A DNA stretch of 64,000 nucleotides from Spirodela intermedia (lineage: Eukaryota > Streptophyta > Magnoliopsida > Alismatales > Araceae): the NCBI GenBank assembly GCA_902729315.2, contig LR746265.1, positions 4,134,892-4,198,891 on the forward strand, in the 5' to 3' direction. Numbering within the stretch: position 1 is the first letter of the stretch; each line of letters begins with the position of its first letter. The position numbers and the translations under genes are program-made. The notes under the pieces were generated by a model that worked only from the letters and a program-made list of their open reading frames with translations, searched no databases and was not told where the DNA came from. Positions 18,734-29,800 of the stretch are shown here, piece after piece.

Positions 18734-19608
18734 CGTCGGGGGAGTAGAAGATGAGAGAGAAGAGAATTGGGCTCCTTCCCCTACTGAAAGCCTGGAAATA
18801 ATTTGACGGCGTTGTTATTTAGCGGAGTCAACGGGCCGAAGCCTAGAAAAATCGGACAGTTGGCCCATCGACCCCATTCCTACGATTATACGGATCTGTA
18901 CAAACCTCAGTCAATCCGAAGGAAAACCGGACAGATTTGGCGAGGATCATGTTTGGCTACCAGATCAGCGGGGCAATTCACTTGGAGAAATATAAATTCC
19001 ATTCGACGTAGATTCTTTCAAGTAATTGAAAGGAAACTATGGATTCATCGTGGTTCAATTGTCACTTATTTTACATGGTCGTTGACTAGGAATGCAATTC
19101 TCGTCACCAGTTAAATCATTTTATTTCGATCATAAGATTGAGATGATAATTAAAGCTAATATTAAAAATAATTATGAAACTAAAATGTTTGTGCTGCCCA
19201 GCAATGATGATGGTATAATCGTAGATCACCGATCTTTTATTGTTTACTTTCATCTTCATGTTGTTGTTTTTTCGGTAGATTCTGAACATTAAATGTTAAT
19301 AAAACACTCGAAAATGATATATTAAAGGAAGTATTCCGTCGTAATTATCCTCCCATTAACTCCTCATCGAAGGGCTTCGCATCCACGTAAAACACGAACA
19401 TTTGGCAGTTTAAACCCCCGTTAAGAGATGAGAGGAGGGATGGACGGGATGGAGAGGGTGAATCCGCCGGACCTCCCTAGTGAGAGAAAATAGAACAAGT
19501 TTCAGGGAGATGGAGAGAGAGAGAGGGACAGACGGAGTGGACGTTCTTATTGAGAGAAAATAGAACAAGTTGCAGGGGAGATGGAGAGAGAGAGGAGGAG
19601 GGTGAGGC
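18734..19608. other. Intergenic region, DNAJC17-like 5' flank
   Basis: Between the DNAJC17-like start (18733) and the stop of the membrane-protein gene (19609), both read leftward. The part next to 18733 must hold the DNAJC17-like promoter; no clear TATA box was seen. The part from 19440 is GA-rich and contains a 70-bp tandem repeat. No coding sequence was recognised. Confidence 0.5.
19480..19600. repeat. 70-bp tandem repeat, GA-rich
   Basis: A block containing TGAGAGAAAATAGAACAAGT and a following GA-rich run at 19481 is repeated at 19551, an offset of 70 bases. It lies directly downstream of the membrane-protein stop codon, thus probably in its 3' untranslated region. Confidence 0.85.
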
Positions 19609-20004
19609 TTAAGTCGACCACACGTCACGGAAGGTGGACTGGAAGGAAACGAGCACCAGGACCAGAACAACAACGGCCGCTACGGCCCACGGCGAGCCGC
19701 CTTCTTCCGAGGCGCCGTCCACCGCCCATCTCCGCTGGTCCCCGAGAGACAAGCCGAAGGGGAGGCCCGACCCCTGGAACGAAGCCGCCCATCGGATGGC
19801 GAAGATCAGGAGCACGGGCACCGCCATGAGTCCCCAGTTAAGCCGCTGCTGGGCCTCCTCCACGGCAGACTCGTACGCTAGGAATAACGGGACACCCAGA
19901 AGAAGCCCCACCAGCCCCAGTATCAGCAGCACCGGGTACGGCACTGGCTGCACCCCAAGGTTCTCCAACGCAGAAGGCCCTCCACTCCCTGTATAGTAGT
20001 CCAT
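19609..20004 (-). CDS. Small plant membrane protein with three predicted helices
   Basis: One exon, 131 aa. Hydrophobic segments lie at about residues 24-44 (VLLILGLVGLLLGVPLFLAY), 57-74 and 105-122; between the first two is a short amphipathic segment ESAVEEAQQRLNWG, and a charged loop lies between the second and third. I recognise the composition as a conserved, unnamed plant membrane protein but cannot give a function. The start was put at the second Met (MDYYTG) because an in-frame Met five codons upstream (20019) only adds MLSLS; either is possible. GA-rich tracts flank the gene on both sides. It is transcribed away from NUP188, sharing the region 20005-20817. Confidence 0.7.
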   Translation of the reverse strand: MDYYTGSGGPSALENLGVQPVPYPVLLILGLVGLLLGVPLFLAYESAVEEAQQRLNWGLMAVPVLLIFAIRWAASFQGSGLPFGLSLGDQRRWAVDGASEEGGSPWAVAAVVVLVLVLVSFQSTFRDVWST

Positions 20005-20050
20005 AGAAAGAGAAAGCAAGAAGGAGAGAGAGATAGATCGATAGATATTT

Positions 20051-20060
20051 ACATATATAG
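20051..20060 (-). promoter_or_regulatory. TATA-like box of the membrane-protein gene
   Basis: Minus strand reads CTATATATGT about 47 bases upstream of the ATG at 20004, which would give a short leader. Confidence 0.4.
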
Positions 20061-20122
20061 AGAGAGAAGATTTCGCAGTTTCGAGAGCAGGCGAGGCGGC
20101 TGGCCGCTTGAGTGGAGACGAT

Positions 20123-20124
<2 letters not shown>

Positions 20125-20153
<29 letters not shown>
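20125..20153. repeat. (GA)n microsatellite in the divergent promoter
   Basis: About fourteen GA units upstream of the membrane-protein gene. GA tracts in plant 5' regions can bind BPC/GAGA-binding factors; that role here is inference. Confidence 0.85.
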
Positions 20154-20156
<3 letters not shown>

Positions 20157-20335
20157 ACCGCAGTTTCTAGAGCAAGAGAGGCGGGTAGTACTTTCTCGAG
20201 TAACTAAGATGAGCGAGTGGTGTTAAAAGAGGGCCGCAAGCCTGGCCGGCCAAACTTGTTGGAGAGGAGGACAGGACTCAGAGGAGATGAAGCGATGTGT
20301 CCTCTTCGCCACGGCTGGATTGCACCAGCGTGCGG

Positions 20336-20406
20336 GTCGTAATAATATTTTTTATTACGAGGGGGGAATTTGTTTAAAAATATCGTGTCGTAATAATATT
20401 TTTTAT
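20336..20406. repeat. 20-bp direct repeat, 51 bp apart, in the divergent promoter
   Basis: The motif GTCGTAATAATATTTTTTAT occurs at 20336 and again at 20387. The AT part is close to self-complementary (TAATAATA/TTTTTTATTA). Function unknown. Confidence 0.75.
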
Positions 20407-20817
20407 TGACGTGACATGAAGAGCTCTTCTGCTCCGTATCCGAGAGAAGCGCACACGTGCCAAACACGTGACCTTTTTTTCTGTGTAGAAGGCCCTTCGT
20501 AGATTCTCGAACCTCCCACTGGAATAGTCTCCAAGCGCGCGTTCCTGACGTGGAAGATTTTGATTCCGGGAATCGCTTTAGGAAAAGTGGTATCAAACAG
20601 TTCTGCGTATTTGTATACTCGTAGATCGATTATGGGGAATACGTGTACGTAGCTGACGTGCGCGTACGTGGTGTGACGGTACGTTTGAGAGCGGGGAATC
20701 ACTTCAAAAACCCTGCTGGTCTAGGGTTCCAAAGCAATGTAGGTGTCGAGAGGGAGGGGGAGGGAGAAGGTGACCGTTACTCGGTCAGCGGGAGGAGCAC
20801 AGCTCCTACCCTGGGCG

Positions 20818-23800
20818 ATGGCGAGCGCTGCCGAAGCCATAGACCAGGCCGCGCACGCGAAGGCGGTGGATGAGAATCTATGGTGGGGCTCGTTTGTCAT
20901 CCTGCTCGAGCAACTCGAGGGTGCGCCTGTTTCTACATATGGCTCACCTTCTCTGGTAACAACCGTTGACGGTGGCGAAACGATCTCAGACTACCGTGTC
21001 CAGAAGTAGAGAATTAATGCCTCTCATCGGTGCAGGTGAAGAAGCTGAAGAACAACCGTTCTTGGTTTCTGGACTCCCTTACTCGCTTCAAGCCCCCAAA
21101 TGCCTCGTCAAGAGAGGGCCTGAACTCTCCGGAGATATCGTTTGGGCAAAAACGCTTACGTATAAAACCGGAGCTCCGAGAAATCGCTCTACTTGCTAGC
21201 GTGTCCCTGGTAAGCAATACTTTCATTTGCCACAACTATTAGCTGGGTATCACTGGTAACATTTAGTGAGATTCTTTCCAATCTGCGGGGTAATTTTTGC
21301 CTTATCATTTCCTTCTCAACAAAAGTGCTTCAATTCATCGTGCTACGTTTCTTGACGATAAAGTTTGAGAATATACATGTTGTCCATATACGGTACAGAA
21401 TTGGACACTAGAAGGTTATGTTGGCGGAGTGACGTACCAATAGAGGGCAAGAGTGAATTAATTTTTTCCATATGAAACCACCTATCAAACACAAGTCAGC
21501 TGCATTTTGATGTCCATTTTTTGATATCTGGGGGGATTTTTTTTGTCTAACCTCCCGAACTAATTTTTTGATGTCCTTATTTCTATTTTCGTGGATGCTT
21601 TCTTTAATTCATTCCGTATATTACAATGGTTATCGCTATTTGAGGCAAGTTTCCTTCAAATGTATGCTTTCGATGCGAATGTCTTTGTGATTTCTTCAAA
21701 CTTGTTTTTTCCACCGTAGTTGTGGTTTCGAAAGGTGGGCTTGCTTGCCAAACGAGTAATCAAGTATAATATCGCAGTTCAACAGCTCATAGATATCTGG
21801 GGGGGTCTATGTTAATAATATGTGATGTTCAGACACAAGCTACTGTCAAGGAACCCCGGTTATCGTGACAAGGAGAGACATCACCATAGGAAAAATGGCT
21901 CTCTGGGTGCATTTTTGTGCATTCTCCAGTTGCTGTTACAGTTATATTGGTGCAATGATTCATAATCTTAAATTCAAAAGCCCGACTAAGATATTGGTGT
22001 TTTACCCTTAATTTCGATTTCAAGTGTTGCAATATTTTGACGTGAAGAAATATCAGTGTCTCCCCTTTTATGTTACTGTGCGGGCTTAATAGAATGACGA
22101 CTAGCAGACGTCATAATGTCTGAACAAACGTGATTATTTTCCAGTAACTATTGAGCTCAAAATGAACTAAAAATATTATAACTGTCTAGTGCCTCTCCAA
22201 TGAACCGAAGTGATGTCAATTTCCAGTGCCATGGAAATGGTCGCACACATGAATCTGGAGACTCATTGTATGTATTTGGGTTGATCAAAGGTAGATTTAT
22301 TTGGAGTTAAGATTCAGCTTTATTTCTCCTTAATTTGAAATAAGCTAGAGATATACTCTGGTGATTTTCAATTTTTGGCCCAATGGTTGACCTATAAGGG
22401 AGGATCTCTAATATTGTGTGGTTACATCTTGTGCTTGTTGAATATTTTTGATGCCAATGTCTGGCGAAACCTGATTTTTTTTTTCATTGTGTAGTATTTC
22501 CCATAGATTATTGAATATTGGCGACGTTTTTTTACTAGACGTTATCTTTTTTGACTGACACTTAATATGTGGGACACATTATAAAAATAATCATGGAATC
22601 TTCTTGCTTTAGGTACAAAGAAGTAAAACCTTACGAAGGAAAAAAGGAAGGGTTTGTTGGTTTGTTCATTTCCAGCTAATGTGCTCGTTGATCTTATTGA
22701 AGCAAATAATAAGGTTTAAAGAGGTTAACTATGACAAGAAAGAGATGATTGCCAGTAGAGAGCATTTACATTGAATCCCTGTAATTTTCGTACCTCAAGT
22801 AATCAGCTTGAAATCATTCATGACCAAAGTCTTCAAGTTTGTTGGAGAAAGTTAACTGTAGATACAATTGGTCCATTGGAGGTCTAATCCTATAAGTTAA
22901 TGGGCACAATAGTCTTGTGAACGATAATCTTACAGGATATTTTTTTTTTGACATTGACTCTGAATTTGTGCTTCGAAGGTACTAATGGTGACTGTGTTCG
23001 GTGCGAGTAATGCCCATCATGCTTCTGCATTTGGAATCCCATGCTGTTCAAAATGTATCTAATGTTTTGATTGCTAACTTTAAGAGAAATCGGTTGTAGA
23101 ATTTTGTGGCAACATTATGCATGATGATTTTGACATTGCCCCCTGGATTTGGCATGCGTTTGAATTTTGAATGGCATGGGACAGTGATCTGAATTCTTGG
23201 ACTTGCTCTAGTGCAGTTTCTAACCAATCTATGGAATGTGACGAGGACATTAGGTAATCAAAACCCTGTCGGCGTTTAGGGCCTTTGTTGAAAATAGAGA
23301 AATTTGGTCACGAAGGACGGAGGGGAGAATGGCGGAAACCGCCTCAAAATTCATTCAACTCTAATCCCTATTATATAGGGAGTAACGATACACAACTTTT
23401 GCCAAAACACCCTCAACTAATTAACTAATTTGTGACCTAAAATTTCCAACACTCCCCCTCAAGATGAACTTTGAGAAATTCATTTTGGCTAAATTGGTGA
23501 TGACAAAAAAGTACTACCCTCTGAACATTCACTTGTTGGCGATGATAAAGATCTGTTGTTGCAGCAGCTCTCCCTTTGATGGTAATCACAGATGACCACC
23601 ATTGAGGTTGTAGATTCGCCAACACCCTTTGCTCCTTTAATGTTGTCATGCCCCAAAGACAGCTCACCATGAATATGATAGCACCAAACAACTGTGGCTT
23701 GATCATGATGATCACTATGTCTCAGGGCTGTAGAGCCTGCCTTGGAGTCATGAGGTAGTTGACAGCAAGCATGCGGAGAATATTCCTCTGCTTGGAGATC

Positions 23801-26800
23801 TGCATAGTGTCAAGATCTGATGCAAAGGCTCTCTGCTATGTCTGTTGATTTGATGATGGGGCTTAGCTCTCAGGAGAGGTGCAGGCCAGCACCCCTCCCA
23901 TCGATCGAGTAATGAACTCGTGGAGAAATTAGAAGGTGAAGGCCATTTTGATGAAAGCAGAGCTGAGCAGATAGCACCATACAACATGGACTGTAGCAAT
24001 GTGGACTGTGGGGAACTTTGGTCACCAGACTAGGGAAGACATAGAACTGATGTTGAATAGAGGGAGACAGACTGAAGAGGACGGAGTATGACACTAGATT
24101 CAGACACGTGTGGATAAGAGATTGATTTTACCGCTCATAAAATGCTGATGAAGGTGGAAACGATGGTAACACAGACCTAGATATTTCAGCCTCTAGACAG
24201 AAGGCTTGATGCAGACAAATATGACGCCAATGAATTTGAAGATGTCATTGACGAACCTGCTATTGATGAACTCAAATATACTTTCAAATGATAGATGAAG
24301 ATCAGTGCTCTCCCGTCAGTAGAACTGCCTCGCCGGCAGAGAACCTCGCCAGAGGAGGAGATGACAGTGGACTCGTCGTCCTAGACTAGAGGACTGATGG
24401 AAGTAGAACCGCTCGAAATGGCAGAAAGAAAACCTGCTTGCAATGGCAGGATATCATACCTATAAACGGCGGAAAGATAACACGCCTCCAATGGCGCAAT
24501 AAGTGCATCAAGATGATGCCAGAAAGAAACTCAGCAGAGGCACCAGGCATTCCCTGTTGAAAATGGAGAAAAAACCTAGCCATGAAGGACGGAGTGGAGA
24601 ACGGCGGAAACTGCCTCAAAATTCATTCAACTCTGATCCCCATTATATAGGGAGTAACGATACACAACTTTTGCCAAAACACCCTCAACTAATTAACTAT
24701 TTCTCTATGACCTAAAATTTCCAACAACTTTATTCAATCCTTTCTGTTCATACTGTTATTCTATTGTTGAGTCATTCTATGCGGGGAAGAGCCCTGTAAT
24801 CTAATAAGTTGTCTGCCATTTTCTTATTTGTTGGTGCATTTTTTTCCAGAGCTTAGATGAGGTGCAATCATACATTCTGGTTGATAGGACCATTAATCTT
24901 GGAAGCTTGCTGTCTGATTATAGGCAACCAGAAATTCTACGCCCTGTGAGTAATTTTCTTCGTTTCTTCCTTCTACCTTGCTCGGTGGCATCTGCCACAG
25001 TTCATTTTTCTATGTCATTAGCTTTACGTGGATGCCTTCCCCCCCTAATTTTCTGGTTATCAGAGATATAGATTCTTTTTCAGTTTTTTTGTTTTACTGC
25101 ATCCATATTCATTTAGTTTTAGGAATATTTTTTAACTGATAACTGTTTCAGTTCTGATCATATATTATTAATATGATTATTATTATTTCATATGGAATTT
25201 TTTTACTGTGGGGAATTTCGTAAGCAACTTCATACTGATTTCCATGTTCTTGTTTCACAGTGTGGTCATGGTGTTTACATTTCAACTTTTGAGTACTAAT
25301 TTTCCTTGGCTCTGGAAGATCTGAGGTTTATGCTAACATCTATCTTGCTGACCTTTTTTTTTCTCCTAATGTTATCCAGGGTTAATTTCCCCATGAAGAG
25401 AGTGATGTCCCCTGGGCATTCCTTTCTCTTGATAAGCCTGTACATTGAATTCTATATACCTTCTTGGCTGCTCTTACAATATTTAACTTGGTTGTTCTAG
25501 ATGAATGTAAACGTTGTCTAAAATAGGAAATCTCTGATAGGATTCTCTGTTTATGGTTGTTTGGCTTTGTTTTTGTATTACGAGGGTTTTATTCGCACTC
25601 TTTTCTTGTTTATTGACTTTTATTTACATGAACTGCTGTGTTTCACTGTAAAAAAAAACCACATGCTTTCACTAGATTATCTAATGATTGTGAACTGAAA
25701 CAAGCGTTAGATTTGATCATTTGACTTCATGTGTAACATTTGGTCCTTTTTTTGATTTGCAGATACTGATTCAATATTATCTCGAACGACAGTGTTTGTT
25801 GAAGTGCGTCAGGTGGATATTCATGCATGCGTGTATGTGAATGATATTAATTCAATTCATGCAACTTATTTCAGCAATTTTTTCACCTGCATTTTATTCG
25901 TTCTTAGGATATCCTTGTACTTTTACTGTGAGCTTCTTTATTCCTTTCGGAAGTTGCTTAACAGACATTTTTCATAGGAAAGTATGTATCCTGGGTGTGT
26001 ATTGACTGATAGACTGCCCTACAGAAGGCACTAACGCCATTACTCTTCACTGTATTTGGAGCTTTATGCAACCTGGAGTATGAACATATGATACAACTTA
26101 GGGATCCTATTGGCTACAATGTTTGTTGCAGAATCAGATTTGAAGTCCTGGAAAGTGTAATGGAAGAATGAGGCAAGTTCAGAGTTTGACTAGCTTTCCT
26201 TATCATTCCTAATGGAGGAATCAAACACCATCCGACATCTTAGATTTGAGCCCTTCTCCATTGCAAGTGACGGTTTGTTTATGTAGACAGTTTTACATTT
26301 ATATTTCTCATGAAGGATCTGACTGAGGCTCTTGATTACAATATTAATTAAGTGGTACTTAATGGTAGTTACGGAGTATTGGAAATGGCATTGGATACTG
26401 GTTAATAACTCTGTTCACCTCATCAATTGAGGATGAGTTTATCAGTTGGTTGTTGAGGCATTCAAGTTTTTTTTTCGTTAAGTTTTAGTTATTATGAAAT
26501 AGGGAGCGAGAATTCAATTTGATGATGTAGGGGTAAATTCCACTATTTTTTGAACCTAATGTTTAACTCCAAGAGCACCATATTTTGTAGATTGTGCTCT
26601 TTCATTCGGGTTGTTTTGGATATCTGCTTGTCTCCCGTTATTTGTTGCTGATGCTTCTGAATAGCTGTCACACCTACTTTATGAATAAAACACGGGCAGC
26701 TGCTTTCGACTTAGGCATATTCGTTCTTCTTGTTGACTTTTTTCAAAATTCTGATCTCCACACTATTTTCCCCGATCTGACCATCTGAATATGCTGTTCT

Positions 26801-29800
26801 GTGGCGGATATATCAAGTTTTTTTTTTGTTGCATGGCGATCCTCATGCCACGTACTTTACTGACTGACAGTCATTGTTTCTACATCACTCCCTGTGAGAA
26901 AATGTCTATAAATTTTCCTTCTTTCAGTTGCCTTTTGATTGATTATTGATGAGTGATTGGAATGTTGTCTTGCCAACATGGATTTCCACCTGATCCACCT
27001 GGAGGCAGGAAATGTTGTTACTTTCTAATTCTCAATAATACTGGAATGTTTTGCTTTTGATTTTTCTTTCATTTACATGGATCAGCCCAGGCAGTGCTGG
27101 ACGGCCCTGAAACTTTAATTGAAGGAAACTTTATTAGTTTTAAAACAGTGTGGTACATTATATTGACCTTTTTATGCCCATAATGACCTGGATTGGTAGT
27201 TGTTCAAATCAGTTGTGACATTCAACTTCAGTACTTTCAGCTACTGGATTTTCCTAATGCTCATGTATGATGAAAGCATCGTGTCCATTGCAACTTTTAT
27301 AATTTTGTGTTCCATTTAACTTGAATGCTTATCTGTTTCATCATGGAAATCGGCAAATATTGGTGATATCGATCTTTTGATTCTTCATAAGTTGCTTTCA
27401 TAAATGATATCAAGTTGTTTTCATTTTTCATCATGGCTGTAATTTTGTTTATGGTGCAGTGTACATTGAAGATGAGTCTCATGCGTCTGGTAATATACGT
27501 GAGGTGGCTCTGTCTTTGGTTCAGGATGGATTAGAGAAGAAATTCCTCACTATTCTTGAAGATCTATCTCAGTCAGCGTTTCTTCAGAAAGCGGTTATTT
27601 CCTAATATGTTTAGTCCTTTATTGAGTTCTTTTGCTTTCTAGCTGAATGCATGTGTGAACTTCTAATCACTCAAAAGTGAATGTTTGGATTTTTTTATGT
27701 TGCAATCTCTTTTCATTATTTTTAGCTAGCAACCATTAATGTAATTCACACAGTGCCTCTCTCTCTCTCTCTCTCCCCCCTCGCTGCAACTTTGTAGTGA
27801 GGAAGGACTATACACTTTGTGTAGGTTTATTTTCATTCCTCAAGTTCACAGTAGGCAGATTGTTGCTAGATTCTGTATCATATTTTTTTCTCCAAAAAAG
27901 GTCACGTATTGTGATTTGTTAATGGAGAGCCGGATAGAATAAACATAAAATATTTTCAGTATGTTGAGGAAATTCCTCTGCACCTAAACCCGTACAATGC
28001 CATGTAGTTTCATTATTTGAAGTCCAGCTAAAACACTTGAATCTTTGAACATAATTATCTTTGTTATTGTTGATGTTGCAATTTGAACTGGTTTTGGTTG
28101 TTAGGGGGTGTTTTAACTGTTCTTTCGGTCACATTCTCTGCTTTTGGCATGATCCGTGCCAAATCTTGTCACGTGTTTTGACTTTTCTGTTAATAAGCAT
28201 TTCCACGTTTAGTCTGTGGTTTCTTCTGTAGAGTATGAAACTTGTAATTGCGTTTTTCTAAATGACGATTAATTAGTGCTGTTGTTCTGTATGTGCATTG
28301 TCACAAGTTCTGATAGTGATTGGCTTATTGTCACATTTCTTTCTTTTATTGTTATTTTCTGTTAGGAGGTGGATTTGATCACATTGTGGGTGGAGGAGAT
28401 TCTCATTGAAAGCAATTTGGTTTTGGATACTTTTTTTCTTGCTTATTATGAAAACTTTTGTGGCTGCAAGGGAGAACAGTGGAAAAAGTTGTGCATGCTT
28501 TTTAAGGTACATCAATATTTTCTTTTACATTGTCTCGAAACTAAATGCATGACCTTTTTAGTTAACTTGTAAATGTGACACATTTACAGGGGATGATATC
28601 TGGTCCTTTTCATATTGGAGAAATGGCAGAATCATCTGAAGCGAAAAACTCATTCTACCATGCAAAAGTTCAGCTAGTTCTTATTCTGATTGAAACGTTG
28701 AATCTTGAAAATCTTCTTAGAATGGTGCATGATGACGTCCCATTCAGGTTCTAAGCATACTTATGCATTGCCTTCCTACCTTTTTCTGTGAACCTCTAAA
28801 TTTTCCTAGAATTTTATTCTTTCTTGATCTTATTCATTGGTTATCCATCGTCTTTGTGTCAGGAGTGGTGGCATATTTTCATTGGCGGATATTCAAGAGA
28901 TGGATGCTATAATTTCAAGTATGATCCCTTTAGAGACTGCTGAAGCAGGGCCTCTGATTCTTGCATGGGGTGTTTTCCTTTACCTGGTCTTATCACTTCC
29001 AGATAAGCAAGACTACCACCCGCTAATGGTCTGGGTGCTTTTTACTGTTTTGTACTAACAAAGATATCTAATGTGCGTATAATGATTCCTTTTTTGTTTA
29101 TTTTTTTCCCAGGCAACAGATATCATGGGGTATGTTCAAAATGCCACAGTTAATGGGCCTTTTGTATATTTAGTGGAAATCCTCCAGGGTGATTTTGTGC
29201 TTAATTCGGATGTAAGGCCCCGGTAACATTCAGGGTTTTACTTTTGCATCGTCATATGGTGTTGCCTGCTTTTGGTAGTGACCCACTTGTTTTTTTCCGT
29301 TGTGATAATTGGTATTGCTGGCTCCATCATAGAGATAGGGAAAATTAACTTGGGTGTGAATGGTCCATAATGTAGAATTTCTTTTTTCAATATTTTTTTG
29401 CGTTTCCAGCAATCATTTTCGATCCTTTTTTACTTCCTCAGTTGGTAGCACTCTATTTGATATTAAATACGCTAAATTATTATTTACTACTTTATTTGTT
29501 TGTCTTTCCATTGTGAAAACTTTACAAGAGATTGAAGTGTAGAGGTATAGTAGGGGGGGAACCATGGGATGAAAATTCGTAAATGCCCTCACTTTGGTGG
29601 GTATTCTTGAGGAAAACGCGCCTCAACTAGGATATTTGTTCATCCATTTATGAACTGCAAAGTTAGTGTAAGACTTATGTGGAGCATCGGAGCACAGATG
29701 TAATGGGAAAGAAGAATGAGGGGATGTAAGTATCCATTGTGGGATGCTCATGGTTCACGAACAGCTGCGAAAAGATAATGGCCCACAACACAGGAATTAG

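Larger units (their letters stand above)
20005..20817. promoter_or_regulatory. Divergent promoter region with clustered ACGT cores
   Basis: This 813-bp region separates two divergent starts: the membrane protein (minus, 20004) and NUP188 (plus, 20818). It holds perfect CACGTG G-boxes at 20454-20459 and 20465-20470, TGACGTGAC near 20407-20415, and a further run of ACGT cores between about 20640 and 20685 (TACGTG, TACGTA, GACGTG, TACGTGG, GGTACG). Such cores are bound by plant bZIP and some bHLH factors. A TATA-like CTATATATGT on minus at 20051-20060 serves the membrane-protein side. A (GA)n tract occupies 20125-20153. Confidence 0.6.
23286..24726 (-). mobile_element. Non-autonomous LTR retrotransposon (copia-type), inverted, in NUP188 intron 2
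   Basis: Two similar terminal repeats, 23286-23451 and 24555-24726, begin TGTTGAAAAT and end TTCCAACA. Immediately inside the left repeat is CTCCCCCTCAAG, the reverse complement of a copia-style polypurine tract, so the element is read leftward and the left repeat is its 3' LTR. The 1.1-kb interior has no open frame of note and no gag or pol similarity. Flanking five-base sequences (GCCTT and ACTTT) match at three positions only, compatible with a decayed target duplication but not proof. It sits in the intron antisense to NUP188. Confidence 0.75.
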
